A DNA stretch of 64,000 nucleotides, taken from NCBI RefSeq assembly GCF_002953735.1, contig NZ_CP025536.1:1122001-1186000 (forward strand). The letters are read 5' to 3'. Under the pieces are notes generated by a model. It saw only the letters and a list, made by a program, of their open reading frames with translations, searched no databases and was not told where the DNA came from. A program made the translations under genes and the position numbers. The stretch is from Streptococcus pluranimalium (GTDB taxonomy: Bacteria > Bacillota > Bacilli > Lactobacillales > Streptococcaceae). Shown here piece after piece: positions 9,740 to 19,548 of this stretch. Positions within the stretch are counted from its first letter, which is position 1, and every line of letters begins with the position of its first letter.

Positions 9740-10605
9740 CGTGTTACTTTAGCCCCCTTGAATACTTTATTTTTTAAGACTGGTACCACTAGGCAGATTG
9801 AGAGAACGATGGCACTGAAGAGTTTAAGGTAATTGGTGTTAAAACCAAGCGCTATCACTGCTGTTATCAAGAATTGATAGAAAACGGCACCGATAACGAT
9901 GGTTATCAGACGTTCTAAGAAAGTCAAATCACTTGCGTAGACAACTTCACCGATAATGATACTGGCTAATCCAATGACGATAATACCAATCCCTTTAGAT
10001 ACATCTGCGTAACCATCCTGTTGACTAATAAGCGCCCCTGATAAAGCTATAATCCCATTTGAGACGATTAAACCCATGACTTCCATACGGTCAGTATTGA
10101 TCCCAAAACTTTTTGCCATATCTCGGTTATCACCTGTCGCAATATAGGCTTGACCCAAACGAGTGTTGAGAGAAACAATGAGGAAGACAATCACAGCGAC
10201 AACAGCTATCAAACCAAGCACCAAAAGATTATAGCTGGTAGTAAATGGCAATAATTCTTGGATTGGTTTAATATCAAGTAGACCGAGGTTAGCACGTCCC
10301 ATAATCATCAGCATGATGGAGTTGATGGAAGTCATGACCAAAATACCTGCTAGAATGGTTGGGATTTTCCCTTTGGTATAAAGAAGACCTGTCACTAAGC
10401 CAGCCACACACCCAGCTAAAATAGCCACAAGTGTTGCTAAAATAGGATGCCATCCCATATTGAGGAGAGTCACAGCTACCGCCCCTCCAAGAGGAAATGA
10501 ACCTTCTGTTGTTAGATCAGGAAAGTCTAAGATTCTAAAGGTCAGGTAAATACCTAAACCAAGAATGCCATACAAAAGTCCTTGTGAAATTGATGATATA
10601 ATCAT
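9736..10605 (-). CDS. trpY: ABC transporter permease (TrpY-like)
   Basis: A 289-residue membrane protein with about 8 hydrophobic segments, of the branched-chain amino acid/ribose permease type (PF02653). The N-terminus LYGILGLGIYLTFRIL and the LGLIAVVAVIVFLIV segment are characteristic. It forms the channel for the ATPase encoded immediately downstream (4-base overlap) and receives substrate from the binding protein upstream (41-base gap). The ribosome site is weak (GAAAGATAAAGCA before ATG), so coupling to the upstream gene may matter. Confidence 0.88.
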   Translation of the reverse strand: MIISSISQGLLYGILGLGIYLTFRILDFPDLTTEGSFPLGGAVAVTLLNMGWHPILATLVAILAGCVAGLVTGLLYTKGKIPTILAGILVMTSINSIMLMIMGRANLGLLDIKPIQELLPFTTSYNLLVLGLIAVVAVIVFLIVSLNTRLGQAYIATGDNRDMAKSFGINTDRMEVMGLIVSNGIIALSGALISQQDGYADVSKGIGIIVIGLASIIIGEVVYASDLTFLERLITIVIGAVFYQFLITAVIALGFNTNYLKLFSAIVLSICLVVPVLKNKVFKGAKVTR

Positions 10606-10646
10606 TGCTTTATCTTTCTACTTTTCTTTTTATAATATGTCTCTAT

Positions 10647-11654
10647 TTAATCAGCTTTAACAGATATTTCTGCCTCGTCCAGAACTTCTTGTGGAATATC
10701 AATACCAAGTTCCTTAGCCACTTTCATGTTGAGAGTCGGTGTACCTGTGTTAATAACATTAACAGGCATGTCTTTAACAGCTTTTCCATCAAGGATTTGG
10801 GCAACCATTTTCCCTGTTTCGACCCCGAGGTCAAATTGATTTTGTCCTATCGCTGCGAAACCGCCATTTTTTACCATACTATCATCAACGACATAGACTG
10901 GTAATTTCGCTTTGTTGGCAGAAGCCGCTACTGTTTTCATAGCACTAGCGATTGTATTATCTTGAGGGACGAAAATAGCATCTACTTTTCCAGTCATAAC
11001 AGCCATAGTAGAGGTGATTTCATTCGTTGAAGGAACCGCATAGGTTTTAACGGTTAAACCTTTTTCTTTAGCTAATTTTTCGAACTTCTCAACTTGACTT
11101 TGCGAATTATCTTCACTGCTAGCATAAAGGACTCCAATTGTTTTAGCATCAGGCGTTAACTTGGTGATTAGCTCAACTTCTTGAGCAACTGGAACTTGGT
11201 TTGAAACACCTGTGATATTGGCTGATGGGTGTTTTAAATCAGAAACTAGTTTGGCACCCACTGGATCTGAGATAGCTCCCATAACTACTGGAATATCTTT
11301 TGTTGCATTTGCTAAACCTTGGGCAGCCGGTGTCGCAATCCCAACAAGGACATCATTGCCGTTTGCTACCAGTTGTTTACTCATGGTCTGAATTTTTGAT
11401 TGATCTGCTTCAGCATTAACGTAATCAATCTCAACACGATCCTTACCATAGCCTGACTCTTCGAGACCTTTTGAAATGCCCTCATTAATAGCATCTAAGG
11501 CATCATGGGTAACGAATTGTAAAACACCAACTTTAACTTTTTCTTTAGGTGATTTTTCTGAGCCTGCATTACTCTGCCCCAAACTATAAAAAATAGATCC
11601 AACAATAATAAGTGCCAAGACGGCTAAAGTTCCAATAACGGCTTTGTTTTTCAT
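10647..11654 (-). CDS. trpX: ABC transporter substrate-binding protein (TrpX-like)
   Basis: A 335-residue extracellular binding protein of the ABC_sub_bind type (PF04392). The N-terminus is Lys-rich, then hydrophobic (about 5-26). I see no lipobox Cys, so it is probably held by an uncleaved anchor or released rather than lipidated. Typical segments are VGVLQFVTHDALD, GISDPVGAKLVSDLKHP-like and FAAIGQNQFDLG. A GAGGAGA site precedes the ATG. It is the first gene of the trpXYZ-like operon and lies behind a Trp-codon leader and terminator, which supports tryptophan as the cargo. Similar proteins in other lineages are annotated for other ligands. Confidence 0.88.
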   Translation of the reverse strand: MKNKAVIGTLAVLALIIVGSIFYSLGQSNAGSEKSPKEKVKVGVLQFVTHDALDAINEGISKGLEESGYGKDRVEIDYVNAEADQSKIQTMSKQLVANGNDVLVGIATPAAQGLANATKDIPVVMGAISDPVGAKLVSDLKHPSANITGVSNQVPVAQEVELITKLTPDAKTIGVLYASSEDNSQSQVEKFEKLAKEKGLTVKTYAVPSTNEITSTMAVMTGKVDAIFVPQDNTIASAMKTVAASANKAKLPVYVVDDSMVKNGGFAAIGQNQFDLGVETGKMVAQILDGKAVKDMPVNVINTGTPTLNMKVAKELGIDIPQEVLDEAEISVKAD

Positions 11655-11695
11655 CTGATTTCTCCTCTTTTATCAACTTAAACCTAAAATTTTCC

Positions 11696-11733
11696 AAAAA
11701 GAAAAGCACCTAGTTTTGAAACTACGCGCCTTT
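11696..11733 (-). terminator. Leader terminator of the trpX operon
   Basis: On the minus strand AAAGGCGCGTAGTTT pairs with AAACTAGGTGCTTT (one bulge and one mismatch), followed by TTTTCTTTTT. It lies between the leader peptide and the first structural gene, 42 bases before the trpX ATG, so it must be read through for expression. Confidence 0.72.
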
Positions 11734-11755
11734 ATCTCATCATAATAACCGATAG

Positions 11756-11844
11756 AGCTGCGCATAGATACTGTCCTTTTTGAAGTACATCAAAAGTCGT
11801 ATCTATGCTAAACCACACAAACACAACTTTTATCTACGCCAGCT
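11756..11844 (-). promoter_or_regulatory. Competing RNA pairings in the trpX leader (attenuator)
   Basis: On the minus strand, segment A (11844-11831, AGCTGGCGTAGATA, spanning the second Trp codon and stop of the leader peptide) can pair with segment C (11770-11756, TATCTATGCGCAGCT). Segment B (11808-11799, GCATAGATAC) can pair with the same C (perfect 10 bp, with an inner stem). Part of C (CTATGCGC) can also pair with the 5' arm of the terminator (GCGCGTAG, 11729-11722). These exclude one another, as expected in an attenuator; the exact on/off logic cannot be settled by eye. Confidence 0.6.
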
Positions 11845-11871
11845 TTGCCAAAGTGTGATTTGTGTTGTCAT
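11830..11871 (-). CDS. Putative Trp leader peptide (13 residues)
   Basis: The minus strand encodes MTTQITLWQSWRR followed by TAA. A strong GGAAGGAAG ribosome site (11887-11879) lies 7 bases before the ATG. Two of 13 codons are UGG, although Trp is normally about 1 % of residues. The reading frame lies between the promoter and an intrinsic terminator that precedes a TrpXYZ-type transporter. I infer that ribosome stalling at the Trp codons sets the fold of the downstream RNA. No T-box consensus sequence was found in this leader. Confidence 0.72.
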   Translation of the reverse strand: MTTQITLWQSWRR

Positions 11872-11901
11872 ATCAGTACTTCCTTCCGTTTGTTTTGTAT
11901 C

Positions 11902-11929
11902 ATTATACTATAAATTCTGACAATTGCAA
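11902..11929 (-). promoter_or_regulatory. Promoter of the trpX leader and operon
   Basis: On the minus strand TTGCAA (11929-11924) and TATAAT (11907-11902) are spaced 16 bp. The predicted start is near 11895, giving a leader of about 240 bases before trpX. Confidence 0.7.
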
Positions 11930-11974
11930 ACGATTTTTTAAAAAAACTTTAAAAACTTATGGATTTACTACTTA

Positions 11975-11983
11975 TGGTATAAT
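11975..11983 (+). promoter_or_regulatory. Extended -10 promoter of rqcH
   Basis: TGGTATAAT fits the TGnTATAAT extended -10; the -35 region is poor. It gives a leader of about 65 bases before the ATG at 12054. Confidence 0.55.
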
Positions 11984-12053
11984 AGATTGATACGTTAACA
12001 GTAATAAACGAGTGAATTGTCAATAATATACTGATATTAGGAGATTGATACCC

Positions 12054-13721
12054 ATGTCTTTTGACGGCTTTTTTTTACATCATTTAACCAAAGAATTACA
12101 GGACTTTATTTTATACGGACGAATTCAAAAAGTTAATCAGCCTTTTGAGCGGGAACTAGTCCTAACCATTCGTAACAATCGTCAAAACTATAAATTACTT
12201 TTGTCTGCTCACCCTGTTTTCGGGCGTGTTCAAACGACAAAAGCAGACTTTCAGAATCCTCAAAGCCCTAATACTTACACTATGATTATGCGAAAGTATC
12301 TTCAGGGAGCTGTCATTGAATCGGTTAGCCAGATTGAAAATGATAGAATTTTAGAAATCACTGTTTCTAATAAAAATGAAATTGGTGATCATATCAAAGT
12401 GACCTTGGTTGTTGAAATTATGGGGAAACATAGTAATATCATTTTGATTGATAAAAATGAGAATAAGATTATCGAGTCCATCAAGCATATAGGCTTCTCA
12501 CAAAATTCTTACCGAACCATTTTACCAGGGGCTAGCTACATTGCTCCGCCAAAGACAGATGCCCTCAATCCCTTCACAATTGACGATATCAAGTTATTCG
12601 AAATCCTGCAAACGACAGATTTATCAACGAAACAGTTACAGCATACCTTCCAAGGTTTAGGTCGCGATACGGCTAAAGAGTTATCAGAGCAACTAGCACA
12701 TGCCGATCAAAAATTAAAAACCTTCCGCCAGTTTTTTGCACAAGACAGTCAGCCAAGCCTAACCGAAAAATCATTTTCAGCAGTTGCTTTTACTGATACT
12801 GTCCAAACTTTTGATAGTTTGTCAGACCTTATGGATCACTTCTATCAAGAAAAAGCGGAACGTGACCGCATCAGCCAACAAGCTAGCGACCTCATTCATC
12901 GCGTGCAGAATGAACTGGAAAAAAACCGGAAAAAACTCATTAAACAAGAGGCTGAACTAGCTGCTACAGAGTCAGCAGAGGACTTTCGTCAAAAAGGAGA
13001 ACTCCTAACCACCTATATGGCTATGGTCCCCAATGATAAAGACTCAGTTACACTAGATAACTACTATACCGGAGAGCCTATCACTATCGCTCTTGACCTT
13101 GCCTTAACTCCAAACCAAAACGCCCAGCGTTATTTTAAAAAATACCAAAAACTTAAAGAAGCTGTTAAACATCTTAAAGGCTTGATTGAAGAAACCAAGC
13201 AAAGTATCGCCTATTTTGAAAGTGTCGATGTCAATCTTTCTCAGGCGACCATGGATGATATTGGTGAGATTCGTGAGGAGTTGATTGAGTCTGGCTTTAT
13301 GAAACGCCGTTCCACTGATAAACGCCATAAGCGTAAAAAACCAGAACAATATCTGGCTTCAGATGGGCAAACCATTATCATGGTCGGGCGTAATAATCTT
13401 CAAAACGAAGAATTAACCTTTAAAATGGCTAAAAAAGGAGAACTTTGGTTCCACGCCAAAGATATTCCAGGAAGCCATGTCCTTATCAAAGACAATCTTG
13501 ATCCAAGTGATGAGGTCAAGACAGACGCAGCTGAGTTGGCTGCATACTATTCCAAAGCCCGTCTTTCGAACTTAGTACAAGTGGATATGATTGAAGCTAA
13601 AAAATTGCATAAACCGACTGCTGCCAAGCCCGGTTTTGTGACATACACAGGTCAAAAAACACTGCGTGTCACACCCACAGAAGAGAAGATTCAGAGTATG
13701 AGAATAAAGTCATCTCTATAA
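12054..13721 (+). CDS. rqcH: RqcH / fibronectin-binding PavA-Fbp family protein
   Basis: A 555-residue NFACT-family protein. The N-terminal NFACT-N domain starts MSFDGFFLHHL, a coiled-coil region spans about 280-400, and the C-terminal NFACT-R domain carries GELWFHAKDIPGSHV. RqcH recruits charged tRNA-Ala to stalled large ribosomal subunits and adds alanine tails that mark broken nascent chains for degradation. The streptococcal ortholog is also known as the fibronectin-binding adhesin PavA/Fbp54 despite lacking a signal peptide. I chose the ATG at 12054 because AGGAG (12039-12043) is correctly spaced and family members begin MSFDG; a TTG nine bases earlier is in frame but less likely. Confidence 0.92.
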   Translation: MSFDGFFLHHLTKELQDFILYGRIQKVNQPFERELVLTIRNNRQNYKLLLSAHPVFGRVQTTKADFQNPQSPNTYTMIMRKYLQGAVIESVSQIENDRILEITVSNKNEIGDHIKVTLVVEIMGKHSNIILIDKNENKIIESIKHIGFSQNSYRTILPGASYIAPPKTDALNPFTIDDIKLFEILQTTDLSTKQLQHTFQGLGRDTAKELSEQLAHADQKLKTFRQFFAQDSQPSLTEKSFSAVAFTDTVQTFDSLSDLMDHFYQEKAERDRISQQASDLIHRVQNELEKNRKKLIKQEAELAATESAEDFRQKGELLTTYMAMVPNDKDSVTLDNYYTGEPITIALDLALTPNQNAQRYFKKYQKLKEAVKHLKGLIEETKQSIAYFESVDVNLSQATMDDIGEIREELIESGFMKRRSTDKRHKRKKPEQYLASDGQTIIMVGRNNLQNEELTFKMAKKGELWFHAKDIPGSHVLIKDNLDPSDEVKTDAAELAAYYSKARLSNLVQVDMIEAKKLHKPTAAKPGFVTYTGQKTLRVTPTEEKIQSMRIKSSL

Positions 13722-13729
13722 AAGAACAG

Positions 13730-13781
13730 AAAAACGATCACATCTCGTTATGGAAGAACCATAAGAATGTGATCGTTTTTT
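13730..13781. terminator. Terminator after rqcH
   Basis: AAAAACGATCACA pairs with TGTGATCGTTTTT around an inner GG/CC stem, with T-runs on both sides; it serves rqcH and probably the convergent TPR gene. Confidence 0.85.
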
Positions 13782-13855
13782 ATTGCGTTAACGTCAGATT
13801 ATCTTATCGACTATGAACATGACAATCAGATAAAACAGTTTGACAAAGGAAAATA

Positions 13856-15091
13856 CTAATGACTTAATTCTTCCAAAAAGCTTTGCATATTTAAATCATC
13901 CGGTACCAAACTTAAGTAAGTTTTAGCTGTTTCTGTTGCTAACTCAAGTTGACCGAATTCTCTTAAGATATAAGCGTAATCATGGAGAAACTCAGGATTC
14001 TGGTTAAGGTCTTTGGCAATATCTTGATAAATAGCATACGCCTCTTCTTCTTGATCCAGGGCCTGATGTGCCTTGGCGATATTCCATTTTGCTAGAAGAT
14101 TATCAAGGTCTGCGATTTCTAAGCTAACAACTTCTTCATAGCGTTCTTCTTCTAAGTAAAGATTCGTTAAACGTAGAGTCACTTCTTCCATATCTTCTGC
14201 TAAATCTTTAGCTGATAAGAGATAGGATTCTGATAACTTAGCATCATGATTCTCATAGGCTAATTGGGAGGCTAATAACAATAATTGGCTATCATATGCA
14301 TTTTTTGACAAGCCCTGTTGTGTGAGCTTTAAAGCTTCCTCGATCTTATGTTCTTCATGAAGCGATTGGGCATAATAATACTCATAACCTGCAAAATCAG
14401 GATTCATGGTATCTAACTGTTTAAAATAAAGATTAGCCCTTTGGTATTCTTCTTGGTCAAATAAGAGTGTTGCTAATTCAAAGACAGTCATATCGTCGTA
14501 GTCAATCTCTACAGCCTTTTCCAAAAACTCAATGGCTGCTTCAAATTTTCCCATATCAGCATAAGCACGACCAATCCGCTCATAGGTAGATACACCCGTT
14601 TCTTCCAATATGGCACGATTATCAAGAGCTGCGTAGTTAGTGATAGCCTCTTTGAAATCCCCAACTTCCATCTGCATTTCTGCCAGACCAAAACGAATCA
14701 AAGGCTGGTCTGACAAAGCGAGTGCTTGTTCTAATTTGTCTCTTGCCACATCAGCTAGACCTTCCATCTGATAGAGATCTGCCATAATAACAAGAGCATT
14801 GATATAGTCTTCGGATTCCGAATCAATAGCATCTAAATAGAGAAAGGCTGCTTCAAAATCTCCATCTTCTGCAACAATTTGAGCTAAATTTAGATTGACG
14901 TCTGGATACTGGCTTCGTAATTTGTCATAAATACGCTTAGCCTGTGGCAAAAATCCAATACTTTCTAAATAGGATCCCAAGTCCAATAAGACTTGCTCAT
15001 CATCTTCTTTTAGCGCACGCTCAAAATACTTATCAGCATGGGCTAGATCCTGACTTTGAATGGACGCCACCATTTTTTCACTATTCCACAT
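13856..15091 (-). CDS. TPR-repeat protein
   Basis: A 411-residue cytosolic protein built almost entirely of tetratricopeptide repeats (for example GRAYADMGKFEAAIEFLEKA, and similar 34-residue units through the chain), with acidic composition. TPR scaffolds mediate protein contacts; the partner is unknown. I place the start at the ATG at 15091 (MWNSEKM...), which has GAGGAG 10 bases upstream; a longer frame from 15133 would overlap the upstream gene by 53 bases and lacks a ribosome site. The chosen start overlaps the upstream stop by 11 bases, so the genes are co-translated. Confidence 0.85.
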   Translation of the reverse strand: MWNSEKMVASIQSQDLAHADKYFERALKEDDEQVLLDLGSYLESIGFLPQAKRIYDKLRSQYPDVNLNLAQIVAEDGDFEAAFLYLDAIDSESEDYINALVIMADLYQMEGLADVARDKLEQALALSDQPLIRFGLAEMQMEVGDFKEAITNYAALDNRAILEETGVSTYERIGRAYADMGKFEAAIEFLEKAVEIDYDDMTVFELATLLFDQEEYQRANLYFKQLDTMNPDFAGYEYYYAQSLHEEHKIEEALKLTQQGLSKNAYDSQLLLLASQLAYENHDAKLSESYLLSAKDLAEDMEEVTLRLTNLYLEEERYEEVVSLEIADLDNLLAKWNIAKAHQALDQEEEAYAIYQDIAKDLNQNPEFLHDYAYILREFGQLELATETAKTYLSLVPDDLNMQSFLEELSH

Positions 15092-16259
15092 CTTCCGAAT
15101 TCTCCTCAATAAAATCTGCTTTATAAAGGCCACTCACGACTTTATACCAATCAAAAATTTCGATAGCGATAACCTTAACTGAAGCATAGATAGGAATGGC
15201 TAAAAAGACTCCCCAAATCCCGAATAACGATCCCGCTGTTAGAAGCACAAATAAGATAGTGATGGGATGAATACTAAGTTTGCTTCCGAGTACTAAAGGA
15301 CTTACAATTCGGCCTTCCATAGTTTGCTCAATCATAAAAACAATAATGACTTTCAGAATCATTGTCGGACCTGAAATCGCTGCTAAAATAAAAACTGGAA
15401 TCTGGGCAATAAAGCTCCCCAAATAAGGAACTAGATTCAAAAATCCTGCAATAATACCTAAGGTTACACTATATCTTAAGCCGATGATGCTGTACATCAC
15501 AGCAAACATAATCCCTACTGCAACGGCAACAAGCACCTGCCCTTGAACATAACCCGACAATTGTTTATTAATCTTTGTCAACACACGTGTTGTTGGCTGT
15601 CTTAACTTAGGTGGTAAAAATTGGGTAACATAGCCTTTTAATTGGTCACCATCTCTTAATAAATAAAATAAAATAAAAGGTGAAATTAAGATAGCAACCG
15701 CTACTCTAGCAACTGTCGAAGCAAAATCTCCTGCCCATGTTACAAAAGAAGAAGAGATACGCTGAGCGTAGCTGATAATATTTTCGGATAAATCATTAAT
15801 AACTTTTTGCAACTCAATGGTGAAATCGTTTAATTCTCTATTTTCAAGCAAGCGTGTGAGTTGATGTTCGATATCTTCAATGTAGGCAGGTAGGTTCAGC
15901 ATGAAGTTGCTAAATTGATTTTCAACAGCTGGTACCAATACTGCTATGCCCCAGATAAGTAAGGCAATAACAATAATAAAAACTAGAGCAATGGCAAGCG
16001 TGCGTTTTAGTTTAAATTGTTTTTCAAAGAAATCAACAAAGGGTTTCAATAAATAATATAGTAAGGCTGATATCACAATCGGTAACATGATAACAGCAAG
16101 AAAATCAACGACAGGTTTAAATAAATGGGAAATCTTAGTAAGCAAAAAGATATTGAGGAACAAAAGGAAACTTACAAGCAGAATGATTGCCCCTTTACTA
16201 TTTAAAAACCACTTAAAAAACCAGCTAAAGGCTATTTTTTTATCTTCTGATTGTTTCAT
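15081..16259 (-). CDS. AI-2E family transporter-like membrane protein
   Basis: A 392-residue protein with about 8 membrane segments and a long extracytoplasmic loop (about 110-180), the layout of the UPF0118/AI-2E family (PF01594; YtvI, YdbI, TqsA). The conserved GFLNLVPYLGSFIAQIP and GRIVSPLVLGSKLSIHP stretches are present. Members have been linked to autoinducer-2 export, Na+/H+ antiport or peptidoglycan processes; the role here is not determined. The 3' end overlaps the TPR gene and the 5' end overlaps the Nudix stop by 4 bases, so it sits in a three-gene operon. Confidence 0.88.
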   Translation of the reverse strand: MKQSEDKKIAFSWFFKWFLNSKGAIILLVSFLLFLNIFLLTKISHLFKPVVDFLAVIMLPIVISALLYYLLKPFVDFFEKQFKLKRTLAIALVFIIVIALLIWGIAVLVPAVENQFSNFMLNLPAYIEDIEHQLTRLLENRELNDFTIELQKVINDLSENIISYAQRISSSFVTWAGDFASTVARVAVAILISPFILFYLLRDGDQLKGYVTQFLPPKLRQPTTRVLTKINKQLSGYVQGQVLVAVAVGIMFAVMYSIIGLRYSVTLGIIAGFLNLVPYLGSFIAQIPVFILAAISGPTMILKVIIVFMIEQTMEGRIVSPLVLGSKLSIHPITILFVLLTAGSLFGIWGVFLAIPIYASVKVIAIEIFDWYKVVSGLYKADFIEENSEDVE

Positions 16260-16756
16260 TTGAGCTCCTTTTTGTTAAGGCCTTGATAGAAAGTCACCTT
16301 TTGATCAATAAGTCTATTTTCCTGATAAGTAAATTTTGCCGAGAAAAAAGGTACATCTTCCAATATCCATTTAAACATTTGATAGTCACCTTCCCAAGTT
16401 GGTTTTTCAAGAACTTTACTATATGGTACCCACTCTAAAGTTCCTTCAAGAGATTCATCATCTGAGATCAACTCTCCTTCAAATGCTGTTACCTTAAACA
16501 CATAGGTGTACCAGTCATGGCCAGGCGTAAAATTAGGAAAAGTAATCACACCCTTAAAATCCATTTGTTTCACTTTTAGATGCGTTTCTTCAAAAATTTC
16601 CCGAATAGCACATTCTTCAGGAGATTCACCAGCCTCTAGCTTTCCACCAACTGAAATCCATTTACCTTCATGAACATCGTTTTCTTTTTTATTCCGGTGC
16701 ATGAGTAAAAGTTCTTTTCCGTTATCAATATAGCAGATAGTTGCCAACTTCGTCAT
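16256..16756 (-). CDS. Nudix hydrolase (MutT-like)
   Basis: A 166-residue protein with a Nudix box at about 37-60 (GGKLEAGESPEECAIREIFE then ETHL). The catalytic REIFEE core is intact, while the Gly near the end of the consensus is His here. Annotated relatives include 8-oxo-dGTP diphosphatases, but the substrate cannot be assigned. It is the first gene of an operon with the AI-2E family and TPR genes. Confidence 0.85.
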   Translation of the reverse strand: MTKLATICYIDNGKELLLMHRNKKENDVHEGKWISVGGKLEAGESPEECAIREIFEETHLKVKQMDFKGVITFPNFTPGHDWYTYVFKVTAFEGELISDDESLEGTLEWVPYSKVLEKPTWEGDYQMFKWILEDVPFFSAKFTYQENRLIDQKVTFYQGLNKKELK

Positions 16757-16808
16757 TTAATCACCTCTTTCACTTATCTAACTATTATATCAAGTTATTC
16801 TCCAAAAT

Positions 16809-16817
16809 GTGCTATAA
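16809..16817 (+). promoter_or_regulatory. Extended -10 promoter of the lactonase-like gene
   Basis: TGCTATAAT (TGnTATAAT) is located about 40 bases before the start codon; no clear -35. Confidence 0.5.
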
Positions 16818-16856
16818 TTTCTTCAAGAACTGGAAAACCAGAAGAGAAGTCTTTAT

Positions 16857-17867
16857 ATGATTCATACACTACTTTTCGGAACTTATACTAAGCGCCTGTC
16901 TCAGGGCATTTATCAGGCTAAATTTGATACTAAAAGCGGGAAACTCTTCGAATGCCAGCTCTTTACCAAAACTAAACAGCCAACTTATTTAGCTTGGGCT
17001 AATAAGGGAGATTTGCTTGCGGTTAAGCAAAACAATAAGATGGGAGGCATCGCTTCTTTCAATGCAGGTGGCAAAGAAATTAACCATGTTCTTTTGGAAG
17101 GCGCACCCCTTTGCCACCTTCATTTTGATCAACAACGACAATTAGCTTATGGGGCAAACTACCACAAAGGTGAAATCTCAGTTTATTTTGTTAATTCTGA
17201 CGGTTCTTTAACACTGTCAGATATCATAAAACACGACGGAAATGGTCCACATCCGAATCAAGAAACGGCACATGTACATTTTGTTGGATTAACACCAGAT
17301 AATGTTTTAGTCACCTGTGACTTAGGAAGTGATCAGATGATCACTTATGCTATCAGCAGTGAAGGCAGACTAAATCCCTTGGATACTTATGATTCTACTT
17401 CTGGAGCTGGTCCTAGACACCTTGTTTTTCATCCTCACTTACCAATCGCTTATCTCTTATGTGAATTAAACGCAAGCATTGAAATACTGTCTTATACAGG
17501 AAATGGTCATTTTGAACGATTGGATATCATCTCAACCATTCCCAATAGCTATCAAGACTTCAATGCAACTGCTGCCATACGCCTATCATCTGATGGAAAC
17601 TTTCTTTATGCCAGCAATCGCGGTCCTGATTCCATTGCGGTATATAAGATTCAGGACAATGGTTGTTTAGAACTTCTTCAACTCGAAAATTCCAGAGGCA
17701 ATATTCCAAGAGATTTTATCCTATCACCTGATGAAAAACACCTTATTGTCGCTCATCAAGACTCTGATAATATTACAGTTTTTAAACGTTCTCCTGAAAC
17801 TGGTAGATTAACTGTCTTATCAGACGACTTTCACGTTCCAGAATGTGTCTGTCTGCTATTCAAATAA
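16857..17867 (+). CDS. Lactonase family protein (6-phosphogluconolactonase-like, YbhE type)
   Basis: A 336-residue predicted seven-bladed beta-propeller (PF10282). FGTYTKRLSQGIYQA at the N-terminus, HGNGPHPNQETAHVHF with conserved His, and GAGPRHLVFHP are family hallmarks. E. coli YbhE/Pgl hydrolyses 6-phosphogluconolactone in the pentose phosphate pathway, but many Gram-positive homologs lack proof of that activity. The ATG at 16857 has a GAAGAGAAG region upstream. It stands alone, divergent from the Nudix operon. Confidence 0.85.
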   Translation: MIHTLLFGTYTKRLSQGIYQAKFDTKSGKLFECQLFTKTKQPTYLAWANKGDLLAVKQNNKMGGIASFNAGGKEINHVLLEGAPLCHLHFDQQRQLAYGANYHKGEISVYFVNSDGSLTLSDIIKHDGNGPHPNQETAHVHFVGLTPDNVLVTCDLGSDQMITYAISSEGRLNPLDTYDSTSGAGPRHLVFHPHLPIAYLLCELNASIEILSYTGNGHFERLDIISTIPNSYQDFNATAAIRLSSDGNFLYASNRGPDSIAVYKIQDNGCLELLQLENSRGNIPRDFILSPDEKHLIVAHQDSDNITVFKRSPETGRLTVLSDDFHVPECVCLLFK

Positions 17868-17920
17868 ATTGCTATTTCTTTCATAAAGTGTTTTAATTGA
17901 TAATAGAAAGGGGTACTCAT

Positions 17921-18112
17921 ATGAAACCACAAGAACTATTCGACCAAGTCAAAGAAATGATTGCCAAGAAGGATTTTTCAGAAGCTAAAACCTTCATCGA
18001 AGACCACAAAGAAGATTTAGGACAATATTTTGATAAAGCCAAAGGATTAATCGAAAATTCTGATGCTGTCAGCGGTGTTGTTGACAAAGTTAAAAATCTC
18101 TTTGGAAAATAA
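17921..18112 (+). CDS. Small hypothetical protein (63 residues)
   Basis: A Lys/Asp/Glu-rich 63-residue protein, predicted mostly helical (MKPQELFDQVKEMIAKKDF...), without signal peptide or membrane segment. A clear AGAAAGGGG ribosome site sits 8-15 bases before the ATG at 17921, so this start is chosen over an in-frame codon at 17897. The C-terminal VVDKVKNLFGK is amphipathic. Conserved small streptococcal proteins of this look exist, but I do not recognise a function. A hairpin terminator follows within 30 bases. Confidence 0.75.
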   Translation: MKPQELFDQVKEMIAKKDFSEAKTFIEDHKEDLGQYFDKAKGLIENSDAVSGVVDKVKNLFGK

Positions 18113-18140
18113 GGAAGCTGAGAAAAGTATTCCGAATCAG

Positions 18141-18190
18141 AAAAACCCATCTCCCAAATTGTTATAAAAAATTTGAGATGATGGGTTTTA
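18141..18190 (+). terminator. Terminator after the 63-residue gene
   Basis: AAAACCCATC pairs with GATGGGTTTT, with an additional AAATT/AATTT inner stem; the downstream T-run is short. Confidence 0.6.
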
Positions 18191-18377
18191 TTGTCAAAAA
18201 TTTTCTCCTCAAACAGCATCTTTTATCAGCCTCTAACATTTACACTAAGATGCCACCTACTCTCTATCCACAGATTTGTTGAGAATTAAACATCACTTTT
18301 TGACTTGAAAAATTTTGAAAGTCCTATCATTATAATCATATAGAGATTGTGACTAACGCTATGATATTTTACAAACG

Positions 18378-18419
18378 AAAAAACTTGTCTTTCATTCTTC
18401 TTGAAAGACAAGTTTTTTG
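18378..18419. terminator. Bidirectional terminator downstream of rfbB
   Basis: AAAAAACTTGTCTTTCA pairs perfectly with TGAAAGACAAGTTTTTT around a short loop, directly beyond the rfbB stop on the minus strand. The 190 bases between this hairpin and the previous one (18191-18377) hold no gene that I can support. Confidence 0.88.
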
Positions 18420-18421
18420 TT

Positions 18422-19495
<1,074 letters not shown>

Positions 19496-19548
19496 TTAGG
19501 TAGCGGAGTACGCAAGCAACTCCCTTTTATAGGCTCGATTTACTCGCC

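Noticed and set aside
11655..11930. T-box riboswitch before the trpX operon
   Set aside because: Expected from the gene type, but neither strand shows the conserved T-box antiterminator sequence (AGGGTGGNACCGCG type); the leader peptide explains the region better.
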